Shown one piece after another: positions 33,960-44,553 of a stretch of 64,000 nt of DNA. The position numbers and the translations under genes were made by a program. Each line of letters starts with the position of its first letter. Within the stretch, counting starts at the first letter, position 1. The notes beneath the pieces were generated by a model, which saw nothing but the letters and a program-made list of their open reading frames with translations, searched no databases and was not told where the DNA came from. The DNA is from Monocercomonoides exilis (Eukaryota > Preaxostyla > Oxymonadida > Polymastigidae): the NCBI GenBank assembly GCA_001643675.2, contig LSRY02000021.1, positions 1,178,001 through 1,242,000 of the forward strand, read 5' to 3'.

Positions 33960-35412
33960 TTACATCTTTTCGTTATCATCGTGTTGTATTTTGAATTTTT
34001 TGCTTCTTGACGGACAAGTTTCTTTTTTGCTTTCATTTTGCTTATCAATCCACCTTTCTTTTAATATAGCTTCATCGTCTTCATAAGTGCAGTCATCGTC
34101 GATTTTTTTCTTTCTTATTCGAGGGATTCTTTTTGATACTGATTTGTTTCTTGAAGGATGATCACGATCTTCGTCTGAGAAATTATCATCATCTGTCTTC
34201 ATGTATTCATCCCCACAGTGCTTTTCTTCAATTTTCATTTCATTTTGAACCTTTTTTTGTTGATTTAACTTTGCGCTTTGGGGAAAAAGAACCAAACAAT
34301 TCCTTATTAACTTCATCTGAAGAAATTGCTGAAGAAGATTTTGACGGTGATCCACTTATTTTTGATAGAACTTGCGAAGCTGCCAGTGACCAGATTCCTG
34401 TATTCAGAAAAGCAGTTTTAATTACAGATGGAGTGGTCGCTGCAGCGATGGCCTCTGGAAAGACCTCAGCAAGTGCCTTTCTATATGAAGAAGATGAACC
34501 ATCGATTGGAACTTTGAAATTATTGTATAATGTTCTTTTCAATCTGGCAAATATCACATTGTCACAGGGCTGGAGGAGATGGGTCATGTTAGGCGGAAAT
34601 GTTTTTGTGAAGACTCCGTTATTTTCAGCTTCCATAATGACTTCTGAACATGTATGGGTCGAATGGTTGTCAAGAAGAAGAAGAGCCTTTTTCGAAGATG
34701 TTGTATTTTTTGATGTGTGAGAGGAATCCAATTTTGAAGCATGATGATTTTTAAAATTTCAGTGGTAATCCATCCTGAAGGTACAGGAATATTATTTATA
34801 TTAAAAAATTTCAACAAGAAAACTCTTCAGGCATTTTATTCTTAGGATAAAAAAAATGAGGAAGGCAGGAACCATCAGAACATACGCAAACGCAAAGAGT
34901 TGAGTTGGCAGTTTTTCGAGGTTCTGGAGGAAAAGAAGGGATCTTTCCTTTCAAACAGATCACTAACTTTGACGAACTTTCTCCAATTTTCACGGAAGAT
35001 TCGTCAAAATTAAAAATATTGGAAACTTCGATATTGTTTCCTTCTACGATTTCTTTCACTTCTTTAAACCAATTCGTCACATTTTCAGGGCTCTGTGACC
35101 GAATTTTTGCAATTTCAAGCGGTCTTGCTAGGGCTGCCTTTAATATGAAGCTTCTTTGAACTAAATAATAAGATAATTTCGGATGGAGTTTCTCGTTTTC
35201 TTCTTCATTTGTTGATTCTGCGTCCAATGTTTAAATTGCCTATTGCAAAAAAGATAAAAAATAATCATATAAAAAAATGAAAACCATTTCCTGTGTGTGC
35301 TTCATTCGAACAACAACTCCTTCTGATAATAAAGACAAAACCTGATTTTCAATTTTTTCCAGTTGCTCAAAATTTTTAAGAGATGGTCTTCCTTTCTTTC
35401 CAACTATACCTC
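33960..35412 (-). pseudogene. pogo-like DDE_1 transposase, copy 2, frameshifted and truncated
   Basis: It is homologous end to end with the better-preserved copy at 36346-37992. From the 5' side: an exon fragment (VGKKGRPSLKNFEQLEKI, VVVRMKHTQEMV), an intron at about 35293-35237 with donor GTTTTC and acceptor CAATAG at the same place as in copy 3, then ARPLEIAKIRSQSPENVTNW, FNFDESSVKIG (first Asp), LLLDNHSTHT (second Asp) and LQPCDNVIFARLK (third Asp). Frame changes occur near 34815, 34735 and 34245. The N-terminal DNA-binding exon is absent beyond about 35412. Confidence 0.85.
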
Positions 35413-35906
35413 TGTGACATGACAAGAGAAAATTGAAAAAATGACAAAATGACTGACAAGATATTTATGACTTGTCAAAAATTGTGATTAATTGCGATTT
35501 CTCAACTCTTTCTTGCTGCAACAATTAATTAGAAAATCTTCGATTAACAATTCTCATTATTTTGAAAAAATCTATTTTTCAATTTTGATGATCAGGTTCC
35601 CAATATTTATTTTATTTGACACGAAATGTGAGTTGAGGAATATTTTTGTCACAATTTGTCATTGACCTTCAATGACAAAAGGAGTATAGATTGAAATTTC
35701 AGATGCAGTCAACGAATATTTTCCAAAGTGCTTTATAAAGTCTAAAGAAGTTTCCTTTGTTGTTTGTTTTATTTTATTTTATTGTAACAAATTTTATTAT
35801 TTATTTATTTATTTATTTATTTATTGTTTTGTTTTGTTTTGTTTTGTTTTGTTTTGTTTTGTTTTGTTTTGTTTTGTTTTGTTTTGTTTTGTTTTGTTTT
35901 GTTTTG

Positions 35907-35937
<31 letters not shown>

Positions 35938-35980
35938 GGAGACAGACAAATGATTATTTAACTTTTAATGTCACAGATTG
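35412..35980. repeat. Dispersed repeat carrying a (TTTTG)22 microsatellite
   Basis: The ends look inverted (CTGTGACAT near 35411 and ATGTCACAG near 35970). The interior from about 35615 to 35755 matches 63140-63270 closely, including GACCTTCAATGACAAAAGGA and GAATATTTTCCAAAGTGCTT. In both copies a pentanucleotide microsatellite follows at the same internal position, but the unit differs: TTTTG here (35826-35935, about 22 units, after a TTAT run) and TTTTA in the other. Confidence 0.8.
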
Positions 35981-35993
35981 ATATTTCTCATTA

Positions 35994-38481
35994 CAATGAG
36001 TAAAAAACCCGGGACATGGTAAAAAACCCGGACTTTTAAAAAAAAGAACTTTTTTCTTTCATTGAAACATTAGCTTGTTCAAACAAAATTTTGACCAATG
36101 AAACATTTGAAGTTGGAATGTTAAAACTATTCAAAATATACAATGTATTTCTTCTCTTCAAGTGTGGTTCACTTGATAGAATGATTGATTAATATTCTTT
36201 TTTTGTTGTTGAAAATTCAAGATAAAATTTAGCAAATATCTAGAAAAAAAAATTATCATTCCATCACTTGGACTGCCTTTTGTTTGTTTGATTGTATAGC
36301 CTTTCAAACAATATTTTTTCCATTTTGATCCTTCCCTTTTTTGTGATGGAAAAGAAATCCATTTCTTCAGAAGAACTTCAAAGGATTGCTGCTACAAGAG
36401 AATTCCGCACAATCCATTCCAGATCGAGGAAAATTTTTGAAATCAAGAAAACATATCCATTGACAGTGAACGTTGCTGTCAAAGCGAAAGCAATAACAAG
36501 GCAGGCTTGGTACAGTGGCAAAACAGCTGAAAAGGAAAACGGAGATGTTGGAAAAGAAGGAAGACCATCTCTTATAAATTCTGAAAAACTGGAAAAATTG
36601 AGAATCAGGTTTTGTCTTTATTATCAGAAGGAGTTGTAGTTCGAATGAAGCACACACAGGAAATGGTTTTCGTTTTTTTTTATGTAAATTTTTTTATCTT
36701 TGTTTTTTTAGGCAATTAACATTTTAAATACGGAATCAACAAATGAAGAAGAAAACGAGAAACTCCATCCGAAATTATCTTATTATTTAGTTCAAAGAAG
36801 CTTCATATTAAAGGCAGCCCTAGCAAGACCGCTTGAAATTGCAAAAATTCGGTCACAGAGCCCTGAAAGTGTGACGAATTGGTTTGAAGAAGTGAAAGAA
36901 ATCGTAGAAGGAAACAATATCGAAGTTTCCAATATTTTTAATTTCGATGAATCTTCTGTTCAAATCGGAGAAAGTTCGTCAAAGTTGGTCATCTGTTTGA
37001 AGGACCAAATCCCTCCTTCTCCTCCTGAGCCTCGAAAATCTTCAAACGCGACTTTATGTATTTGCGTGTGCTCAGATGGTTCTCATCTTCCTCATTTTTT
37101 GCTTTTTCCAAAGAAGAAAATACCAGAAGAATTTTCTAATTTAAAATTTTTTGATATTAACTATATTCCTGCACCTTCAGGATGGATTACCACTGAAATT
37201 TATAAAATCATCATGCTTCAAAATTGGATTCCTCTCATTCATCAAAAAATCCAATCGACATCTTCGAAAAAGGCTCTCCTTCTTCTTGATAACCATTCGA
37301 CCCATACATGCTCAGATGTCATTCGTGAAGCAGAAAAAAGCGGAATCTTCATCAAAAAGTTCCCTCCTAACATGACACATATCCTACAACCATGCGATAA
37401 CGTAATTTTCGCCAGATTGAAAAGAACGTTAAACAATAATTACAAAGTCCCTTCGGATGATTCATCTTCGTCTTACAGAAAGGCACTTGCTGAGGTTTTA
37501 CCAGACGCAATCTCCGCAGCAACCACTCCTTCAGTAATTAAAACTGCTTTTCTGAATACAGGAATCTGGTCACTGGCAGCTTCGCAAGTTCTATCAAAAA
37601 TAAGTGGATCACCGTCAAAATCTTCTTCCATAACTTCTTCAGATGAAGCAAAAAAGGAACTATTTGATTCTTTCTCACCAAAACGGAAAATCAAATCATC
37701 AAGAAAGTATAAAATGGATATTAAAATCGATGAAAAACATAGCATTGATGGATGCACACAAACGCAAGATAATTTATTCAATGACGAAGATCACCGTACC
37801 AATTCTGATAGTAGCAATTTTACCAAAAGAATCATCAGAACAAGAAAGAAAAAAATTGACAGCGACTTTATATATGAAGATGACGAAGATTATGAAAAAG
37901 ATGAATGGAAAAGTGAGCATAAGGAAAGCGCAGAAGACACAACTCAATTTGAAAGCAAAAAATTTAAAATACAGCATGATGATAACGAATAGATGGAAAT
38001 ATTAATTAGTTTGTTTAATAATTCTTTTTGTTGAAAATCATATCCAATTTTTTGCCCAACTTTTTAATATTTAGCTTGAAATTAATTGTTTGTCTTGTAT
38101 TGAATGTTTGATGTAATAATTTCTGTTATTCTTATTCACTGAATTCAGAAAAGACAAAGGATGGAATAAACCGAGCATCGGATTGGAAGAAACTTCCGTT
38201 GCGTCTGTATCAACTTTCATTTTATTTAAAAAAATATCACATCAACAATTTTGACAATTTGAGAAATACCATTTCACATTAACATCTATGAATTCGTTGA
38301 AATAATACAAAAATTGTATTTTTATGCAATTCTCAATTCAAAAAATCTCAAAATATTTATTAATTACTGAATAAAACATAAAACATATCGGTCAATTGAA
38401 CATATTTGAATGAAACAAAATGCAGTTGCAATATTCAAAAAGTCCGGGTTTTTTACCATGTCCCGGGTTTTTTACTCATTG
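35994..38481 (+). mobile_element. pogo-like transposon, copy 3 (2,488 bp, near complete)
   Basis: Perfectly recognisable inverted ends run inward from CAATGAGTAAAAAACCC (35994) and to its complement ending at 38481. They are flanked by TA at 35992-35993 and 38482-38483. Each end has two AAAAACCCGG motifs 19 bp apart (CCC at 36008 and 36027, GGG at 38446 and 38465). The transposase gene lies between them. This is the best-preserved autonomous element in the window. Confidence 0.9.
36346..37992 (+). pseudogene. pogo-like DDE_1 transposase, copy 3, one frameshift
   Basis: The ATG at 36346 starts MEKKSISSEELQRIAATREF. A DNA-binding N-terminus follows, then VGKEGRPSLINSEKLEKL. A one-base deletion in an A run near 36600, relative to copy 2, shifts the frame. 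The correct frame then continues NQVLSLLSEGVVVRMKHTQEM to an intron (donor GTTTTC at about 36666, ending TTTTTTTAG before 36712). Exon 2 is open to the TAG at 37990-37992. It has RSQSPESVTNWF, FNFDESSVQIG (Asp 1), LLLDNHSTHT (Asp 2), LQPCDNVIFARLKR (Asp 3) and an acidic/basic C-terminal tail. A single indel separates it from function, so it could also be a sequencing error in a live copy. Confidence 0.85.
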
Positions 38482-38667
38482 TATCAATTTTATTCTTTTT
38501 TTTTTTCAAATGCTCATTTTTCTCGAAAAGTCTTGATATTCTTTGAAAAAACACTTTCATCAAATTTTCAAATCATTTTTCTTGTTTTCTCAAGTGAATG
38601 AGTGTTCAGCACAAAAAATAAATAAAAGAAAATATAAAAAGGTGAAGTGAATCTTGTTGCAGATAAA

Positions 38668-40058
38668 TTACGGATACACAAAATAATCTGTATAATTCCG
38701 AATCAAATGAAAATAGCCAAATAAACCTTCACAAATATAATGACACAACCTAATGATGCAATCTTCGTATCCTTCTTCTTCCATCTTGTCAAACATTTTC
38801 CTTTTCAGCTCTTTCCTTCCTTCTTCCTTTCTTTTCATTTCTTCCATTTCATTATCATCTTCTTCCATTTTCTTTCTTTCTCCTCCTCCTCTTATTTCAT
38901 TTCATGTTTCTTCTTTTCTTTTTTCAATCTTTCCAAAACATTCGCAAAAAATTTCACACATTCTTGTGTCACTTCTTCGTTCATCGTTGTTCTCTGAATC
39001 TCCTCCATAATCGCATCAATTGCTCCTTCTTTCATCAGTTCTTCATCTTTCACATTTCTATTTTCTAATGTTTTCTTAAAGATATTAACGCATTCCTTTC
39101 TAATTTCTATGTGGTTATCTTTTGATGCTCGATACATCTGAACAATGCTATCAATAAGCTCATCTAATTCCTCATTCCACAATGTGCAATCCTCTAAGAA
39201 ATAATCAATATCAAAGAGCCATCTATCGATAACAAGCACTTCATTCACTTCCCTTTCTCCTTTTCCCACTTTTTTTCTCGTCCAATCAACTCTTCGCATC
39301 AGTTCATCCAATTCGCTTGCTGCTTCTCTCGCGAAATGTTGCTCATTCACAATCATTCCTTCCATGCTTCTTTCATTGTTCAATCTGTCTGTCAAAAAAC
39401 GCCAAGCGGACTGATATGCAAGCCACGTAAGATTATGATGCTCTTGATGATACAGGATGATTTCTTTAATCTCATTGAAATACAATTCTTTATCCGTTTT
39501 CTTCGAAAAAAAAGACTATGTGATTTAAGAACATCAAAAATGGAGATTGAAATGTTCATACAACAAATTGTTTAATGTCGCTCAAAGCCAGCAAAGCTAT
39601 TTCAACTTCCTTCTGAGTTTCCTCATTTTCCTCTTTCTTCGATGCAACTTTCAGAAGGTAAGGAATACAGATTGAGAGCAATTCTGATGGGAAATACAAG
39701 CTCAAAGAAGCGTAGCATTCGCAAAGATCTACCAGTAGCTTTTCGTTCTTTTCTTCATTTTTCTTCTCATTTTCTTCACCAATCATCTCTTCAATTCTTT
39801 TGCTCAAAGAAGAATTAAAAAAGCTTCTTGTGAAAATTCTTCCCAAAACATTGCAATATCCGATATGCCTCAGCAACAAAACGGTATTTTCCAAAGTCAA
39901 TTTCTTTTCTTCAATCATTTTTAGAATTTTGTTGAATATTTCATTTTTGAAAACAAAACACAACTCAAAATTATTCATTTCATCGATAAATTCTTTCATT
40001 TCATCAATTTTCTGTTTCTGTTCGGCTTCAGTGAATTGTTCCAACTGAGAAAGTTTCT
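38668..40058 (-). pseudogene. Helical-repeat family protein, copy 1 (late frameshift)
   Basis: This is a paralog of the genes at 54231-57580 and 58306-59620. Exon segments on the minus strand are about 40058-39565 and 39500 downward, split by a 64-bp phase-0 intron (39501-39564). An upstream first exon must exist, because the frame enters from an acceptor near 40059 without an ATG. Shared blocks are EQKQKIDEM, EKLLVDLCECY, EEVEIALLAL-type helices, FNEIKEIILYHQEHHNLTWL, and a C-terminal EEEGYEDCI...DYFV. All are amphipathic helices, armadillo/HEAT-like in spacing. After LERLKKEKKK the frame is lost near 38890 and resumes at 38868 (MEEDDNEMEEMKRK). The function is unknown. Confidence 0.75.
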
Positions 40059-42060
40059 CTTATTAAAGTGCAAAATCAAAAGAGAAAAAATAAACATTTA
40101 TTTATTTAACTTTTCGTTTCTTTTAAAAATTTGCAAACCGAGAAATGTTTGTTTCGATGAAGGTGACTGCAAAATCGTAAAATTATTTAAAACAAATAAT
40201 AAATTCATTTTCGAAATATTCATAGTGCAATATAATCAAGAAATTAACAACACCAAATCAAAATTTTTTAAATAACATAGGATTCAAAACCTCGTTTGCC
40301 GTCATGATTTTTGCCTCAAAATAAGCAAATCAAAAAGAAGAAAAACAGATTATCAAATAAAACAAGTAAATAAGGGTTAACAAACCATAATTTTATAAGT
40401 GAAGATTTTTGATTGATGATATGCTGCGGATTGAGCAAATTTGAGCGTTTGTACGTAAGGCTACAGATGCAACCATGCAAGTTATGACACTTCAAAAGTT
40501 CAATAATTTTGCTTCCAGATGGAGGAGCGAGTGGCTGTTTTCCAATATTGCTTGCGAAAAGGAAATTGATGAGGGAAATTGCTTGAAATTTGAACTTAGC
40601 TGTATATTGCAAAATATATGATACAACATTGAGTGCAATATTTTGAATGAAAAATAACTCAAGCGAGATGCAGAAAAAAAGAGAGGAGAATATCAGAAAG
40701 ATTGAATTGAACCTCTTGTTCATTTCGAGGGAAATTCAGTGCACTCGGCATACCTTTTGCGCAGGATTTGTTATGCGTGATTATTTGGTGGAAGATTTTC
40801 TTTGTGGAAAAGGAAAGGAAATTGGGGGTTGGACAATGGAGGAAACGAGTTGAGCAAAACACTCAGTAGGCCTCAACAACAATCTCATTTGCATTTTGCA
40901 CTAAGCATGCTGGTATGCTGTCAGCAAAGACATGGTGTTGAATAAGTCATTGAAAAGGAGTTGATTTCTTGTTTATTTGGAGAATATTAATTTTCACTTG
41001 CATCATTATCGGTTTCATAAAGGATTTTCTGCTTTCGATGACGTTCTGCATTAGTCATTTATTGCCCAGTTGTCTGTTGTTTTATGTGGTGTGGGCAATT
41101 TTTGAGAACAAGAAAGCCAGCTGGATCGATAATTACCAATCCATTGGAGATGGGAAAGTATTTCAAGGCCAAAAAGATGGTTTGACATTTTTTATTTTGT
41201 TCATTTTTCTTTAATGGTGTTCTTTGAATAAATACAGATTAGTCGCGAACAGGAATGACACAGAAAGAAATCTTCTTTTCATTTCGCAAAAGAACCAGAA
41301 GTTTTGAGATTATTCATGTGCGGATTGCATTCAACGATGTCATTCGTGTCTTCTGCCATATGTCTTGTATGATGTATAACCAGACAATGCTTAAGATGAG
41401 CTTGATAGAGAGAAAAAGAAGTTTGTTTGGCTCATTTGTTGAGGGTATTTGGCAAAAGCAGCTCCTTCGTTAAAGATGATGATCTGGGTGAGCATTCACA
41501 TTCAGGGCACATTCAATTTTTTTTATTTTTTCTCTTTCACAACATGACTTGGAAAAGCTTATATCTTCCCTTCTTCTTCACCTTCCTTATCTTTCTCAAC
41601 AGTCTCAATTCAATAAAGGATGTTCATCGCCAGAATCGATTCATCAATCACATAATCAAAAAATTCTTTATTTTCTTCTCCTCGCCTTTGAAATTATTGC
41701 CATTGAAGTCAAGTTCTTCAATCATCAACGTCTTCTTCTATTTCGAATTCTTTTTTGCTAATATCCTCATTATGCATTAGGTTCGTTTGAATAACAAATA
41801 TCACTGGACAAACACAGTTATCCTTTTTCTGAGGGAAAAGCTGTTCAACCACGCAAAGGCAGTCGATGATTTGTGGACTTCCTTCTTCATCTGTTTGTAT
41901 CTCTCTCCCTTTCACCAATTTTGTGATTATGATTGTTTATTTTATCTGAAATCAACTCATCGAATGTAATGTTTTTGTCAATCGACATAACGCAAGTTAT
42001 TTTCAACATCTTTATAAAAAGGATTGCATTCGTTTCACAATTCTCAATTGCTCCACATTC
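40059..42060. other. No supported gene
   Basis: About 2 kb of AT-rich sequence. Plus-strand frames between about 41,250 and 41,940 are Ser/Phe-rich with several stops and could be an old beta-helix remnant, but no diagnostic motif is present, so I do not call it. Confidence 0.35.
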
Positions 42061-42066
42061 ATAGCC

Positions 42067-42420
42067 CTAATCATCTTTTGATTCTTCTTCCTCTTCTTCC
42101 TCTTCTTCACCTTCTTCACCTTCTTCACCTTCTTCACCTTCTTCCTCTTCTTCATCTTCTTCCTCTTCCTCTTTCTTCCTTTTTCTTTCTTCTTCTTCCC
42201 TCTTCCTTTGCTCTTCCTCTTCTTTCTTTTTCTTCTCTTCTCTTTCTCTTTTCTTTCTCTCTTTCTCTTCTTCCTTCAATCGCTTTTTTTCCGCCTCTTC
42301 TTCCACTTCTTCTTCCTTCACTTCTTCTTCTTCCACTTCTTCTTCTTCTTCTTCTTCTTCTTCCACTTCTTCTTCCTCTCTTTCCCCTTCTCGTTCTTCT
42401 TCTTCTTCTTCTTTTTCAAA
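42067..42420. repeat. CTTCTT-rich low-complexity tract
   Basis: A polypyrimidine tract on the plus strand. Read on the minus strand from 42366 it gives a 99-codon Glu/Lys/Arg-only frame. It could be a charged coiled-coil exon, but composition alone explains the open frame, so I annotate it as low-complexity sequence. A similar but weaker tract runs to about 42,740. Confidence 0.7.
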
Positions 42421-43113
42421 TAATTCAAAAAATTAAAAAAATCACCAAAAATAAATTCCCCCCTTCGGAGCCATTCCATTTTTTAAAGAGATAATTGCGC
42501 AACTCGGTTGAAAACAGACATGTCAATCAAAATGATATAAAACATGTCAAATTCTTCTTCTTTATTATCATCCATCTCAAATTCACCTTCGTTCATTTCA
42601 AATTCTTCTTCTCCTTCCATTTCATTTTCTCCTCTTCTTCTTTCTCTTCCTCTTCCTCTTTTTCCTTTATCTTCTGCTATTTCTTCCATCTTCTCTTCTT
42701 CTTCTTCCTCTTTCCCAATTTCAATTCTCTTTCATTTTCTTTTTAATTTTCATCCAGAACATTGAAACATTTGTTAGCACATTTTCATTCTTAAATTACT
42801 ATTGGAAAGAAAGACGAACGATATAATTAATAAAAAAATTTTTTTGATATTTTTGTTTGAGAAAAAACACCAAGAAAATAAAATTCAATATTGGTAAAAA
42901 GAATTCACTCTTTCAATTTTCATTATCCTTCAAATTAATCAGATAAAAAAAAAAAAGAATATTTCAGTAATTGTTATTCATTATTGATCAAATAAATATA
43001 ATAATTATTTAAAAGACATTTTTTTTTTTTTCGTTTGACATTTTTGCTGCTTATATTGCAGGACGAGTAGCGAAAACGAAGCGTTGAGCGGTAAAATAAG
43101 ATATACAACAGAT

Positions 43114-44553
43114 ATGCAAAAAACGAATTGTGATCCATTGAAAAGGGACGAGAATAGAAGAACAGAAGCAATGCGATGGATTGTTGAGAAAAAGACAGAT
43201 CCACCAGAATGGATGAGACACGATATTACAATAAAAGGAGGTATTTGGGAACAAACAATGGCCATGCTGTGGATCGAGAATGCAAAGACAGAACCGCCAT
43301 TCTGGATGAGACATTGCAATTTACTCAAAGACAAGAGTGGAAGGACAATGGCCATGCTGTGGATTCAATTTGTCCATTCAGAACCACCAGAATGGATGAG
43401 GCATGGCAATAAACTTGCGAGCAATAATGGATGGACAATGGCAATAAGATGGATTTATCATGTGAAGACAGACCCACCAGTGTGGATGAGACATGAAATT
43501 ACTCTTGCAGACAACAGGGGATGGACAATGGCTATGTTCTGGATTGAATGGGTTAAAACAGATCCTCCAGAGTGGATGAGACACGATAATGAACTTACAG
43601 ATAAAAACGGAAAAACGATGGCGATGCATTGGATTGAGGAGGTCAAAACAGATCCACCAGTGTGGATGAGACACGACAATGAGCTTGCAGACAACAAAAG
43701 AAAAACGATGGCGATGCATTGGATTGAAGAGGTCAAAACAGAGCCACAACTGTGGATGATAATGGATAGCACGCAAGACAACAAGGAAGGGAGGACATTG
43801 TCGATGAAGTGGATTGAAGAGAAAAAAACGGAACCGCCAGAGTGGATGAGACATAGAAATACTCTTGTCGATTCGAAAGGACAAACGATGGCTATGAAGT
43901 GGATTTATTACGTTAAAACAGAACCGCCAGAATGGATGATACATGATATTTCATTCACAGATAAAGATGGGCGTACATTGGCCATGAAGTGGATTTCCGA
44001 TGTCAAGACAGAACTACCAGTTGAAATAAGACACGACGTTACGATTGGGGATAATGACGGATGGACAATGGCTATGCTGTGGATTGGATGTGTTAAAACG
44101 GATCCCCCAGAGTGGATGAGACACGATGTAACACTTGCAAACTGTTATGGCTTGACGATGGCGATGAAGTGGATTCAAGAAGTCAAGACAGAGCCACCTG
44201 AGTGGATGAGGCATGACAACAAACTTTCCGATATGCCTGGGCGAACAATGGCGATGAAGTGGATTCAGTTTACTAGAACTGAACCTCCCGAATGGATGAG
44301 ACATGACAATCGGATCGCGAACAGGGATGGAAAAAGGATGGCAGATTATTGGGAAAGATATGTTGGGAATGAGATTCCAGAATGGATGAAGTACGATGAA
44401 TCAATTTCCTCTAATGAAATTGACAATGAATCCGATGATACCGTAGATGATGATGAAGAAATGATAAAGACAATAAATTTGATCAAAGAAAGTTTAAAGA
44501 AGCACCAGAACAAAAGTGAAAAGAAAATCCACTTAGCGATAAGGATCGAATAG
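43114..44553 (+). CDS. Protein of fourteen tandem 30-aa repeats
   Basis: I begin at the first ATG of the frame (43114). The frame is open upstream to an acceptor-like TATTGCAG at about 43061, so an upstream exon is possible. About 14 units of 30 residues occupy most of the protein, on the pattern WMRHDxxLxDxxGxTMAMxW followed by IxxVKTEPPE. The period in DNA is 90 bp. Conserved Trp, Arg-His-Asp, Gly-x-Thr-Met-Ala-Met and Lys-Thr-[DE]-Pro-Pro recur. The GxTxxAM core resembles an ankyrin helix (GxTxLHxA), but the unit is three residues shorter and the WMRHD and KTEPP parts are unfamiliar. An acidic tail (DNESDDTVDDDEE) ends at TAG. Variation between units, without stops, suggests selection. The function is unknown. 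Confidence 0.75.
   Translation: MQKTNCDPLKRDENRRTEAMRWIVEKKTDPPEWMRHDITIKGGIWEQTMAMLWIENAKTEPPFWMRHCNLLKDKSGRTMAMLWIQFVHSEPPEWMRHGNKLASNNGWTMAIRWIYHVKTDPPVWMRHEITLADNRGWTMAMFWIEWVKTDPPEWMRHDNELTDKNGKTMAMHWIEEVKTDPPVWMRHDNELADNKRKTMAMHWIEEVKTEPQLWMIMDSTQDNKEGRTLSMKWIEEKKTEPPEWMRHRNTLVDSKGQTMAMKWIYYVKTEPPEWMIHDISFTDKDGRTLAMKWISDVKTELPVEIRHDVTIGDNDGWTMAMLWIGCVKTDPPEWMRHDVTLANCYGLTMAMKWIQEVKTEPPEWMRHDNKLSDMPGRTMAMKWIQFTRTEPPEWMRHDNRIANRDGKRMADYWERYVGNEIPEWMKYDESISSNEIDNESDDTVDDDEEMIKTINLIKESLKKHQNKSEKKIHLAIRIE

Larger units (their letters stand above)
33199..35412 (-). mobile_element. pogo-like transposon, copy 2 (5'-truncated)
   Basis: The 3' end at 33199 begins CATTGAGTAAAAAACCC after a TA at 33197-33198. 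It carries the two 19-bp-spaced AAAACCC motifs (CCC at 33213 and 33232). It closely matches the end of copy 3 at 35994. The opposite end is missing, cut at about 35412 by the microsatellite-bearing repeat. A family-2 MITE sits in its 3' untranslated part. Confidence 0.7.

Noticed and set aside
35757-35981. Cys-Phe-Val-Leu repeat frame
   Set aside because: It is the translation of the (TTTTG)n microsatellite.
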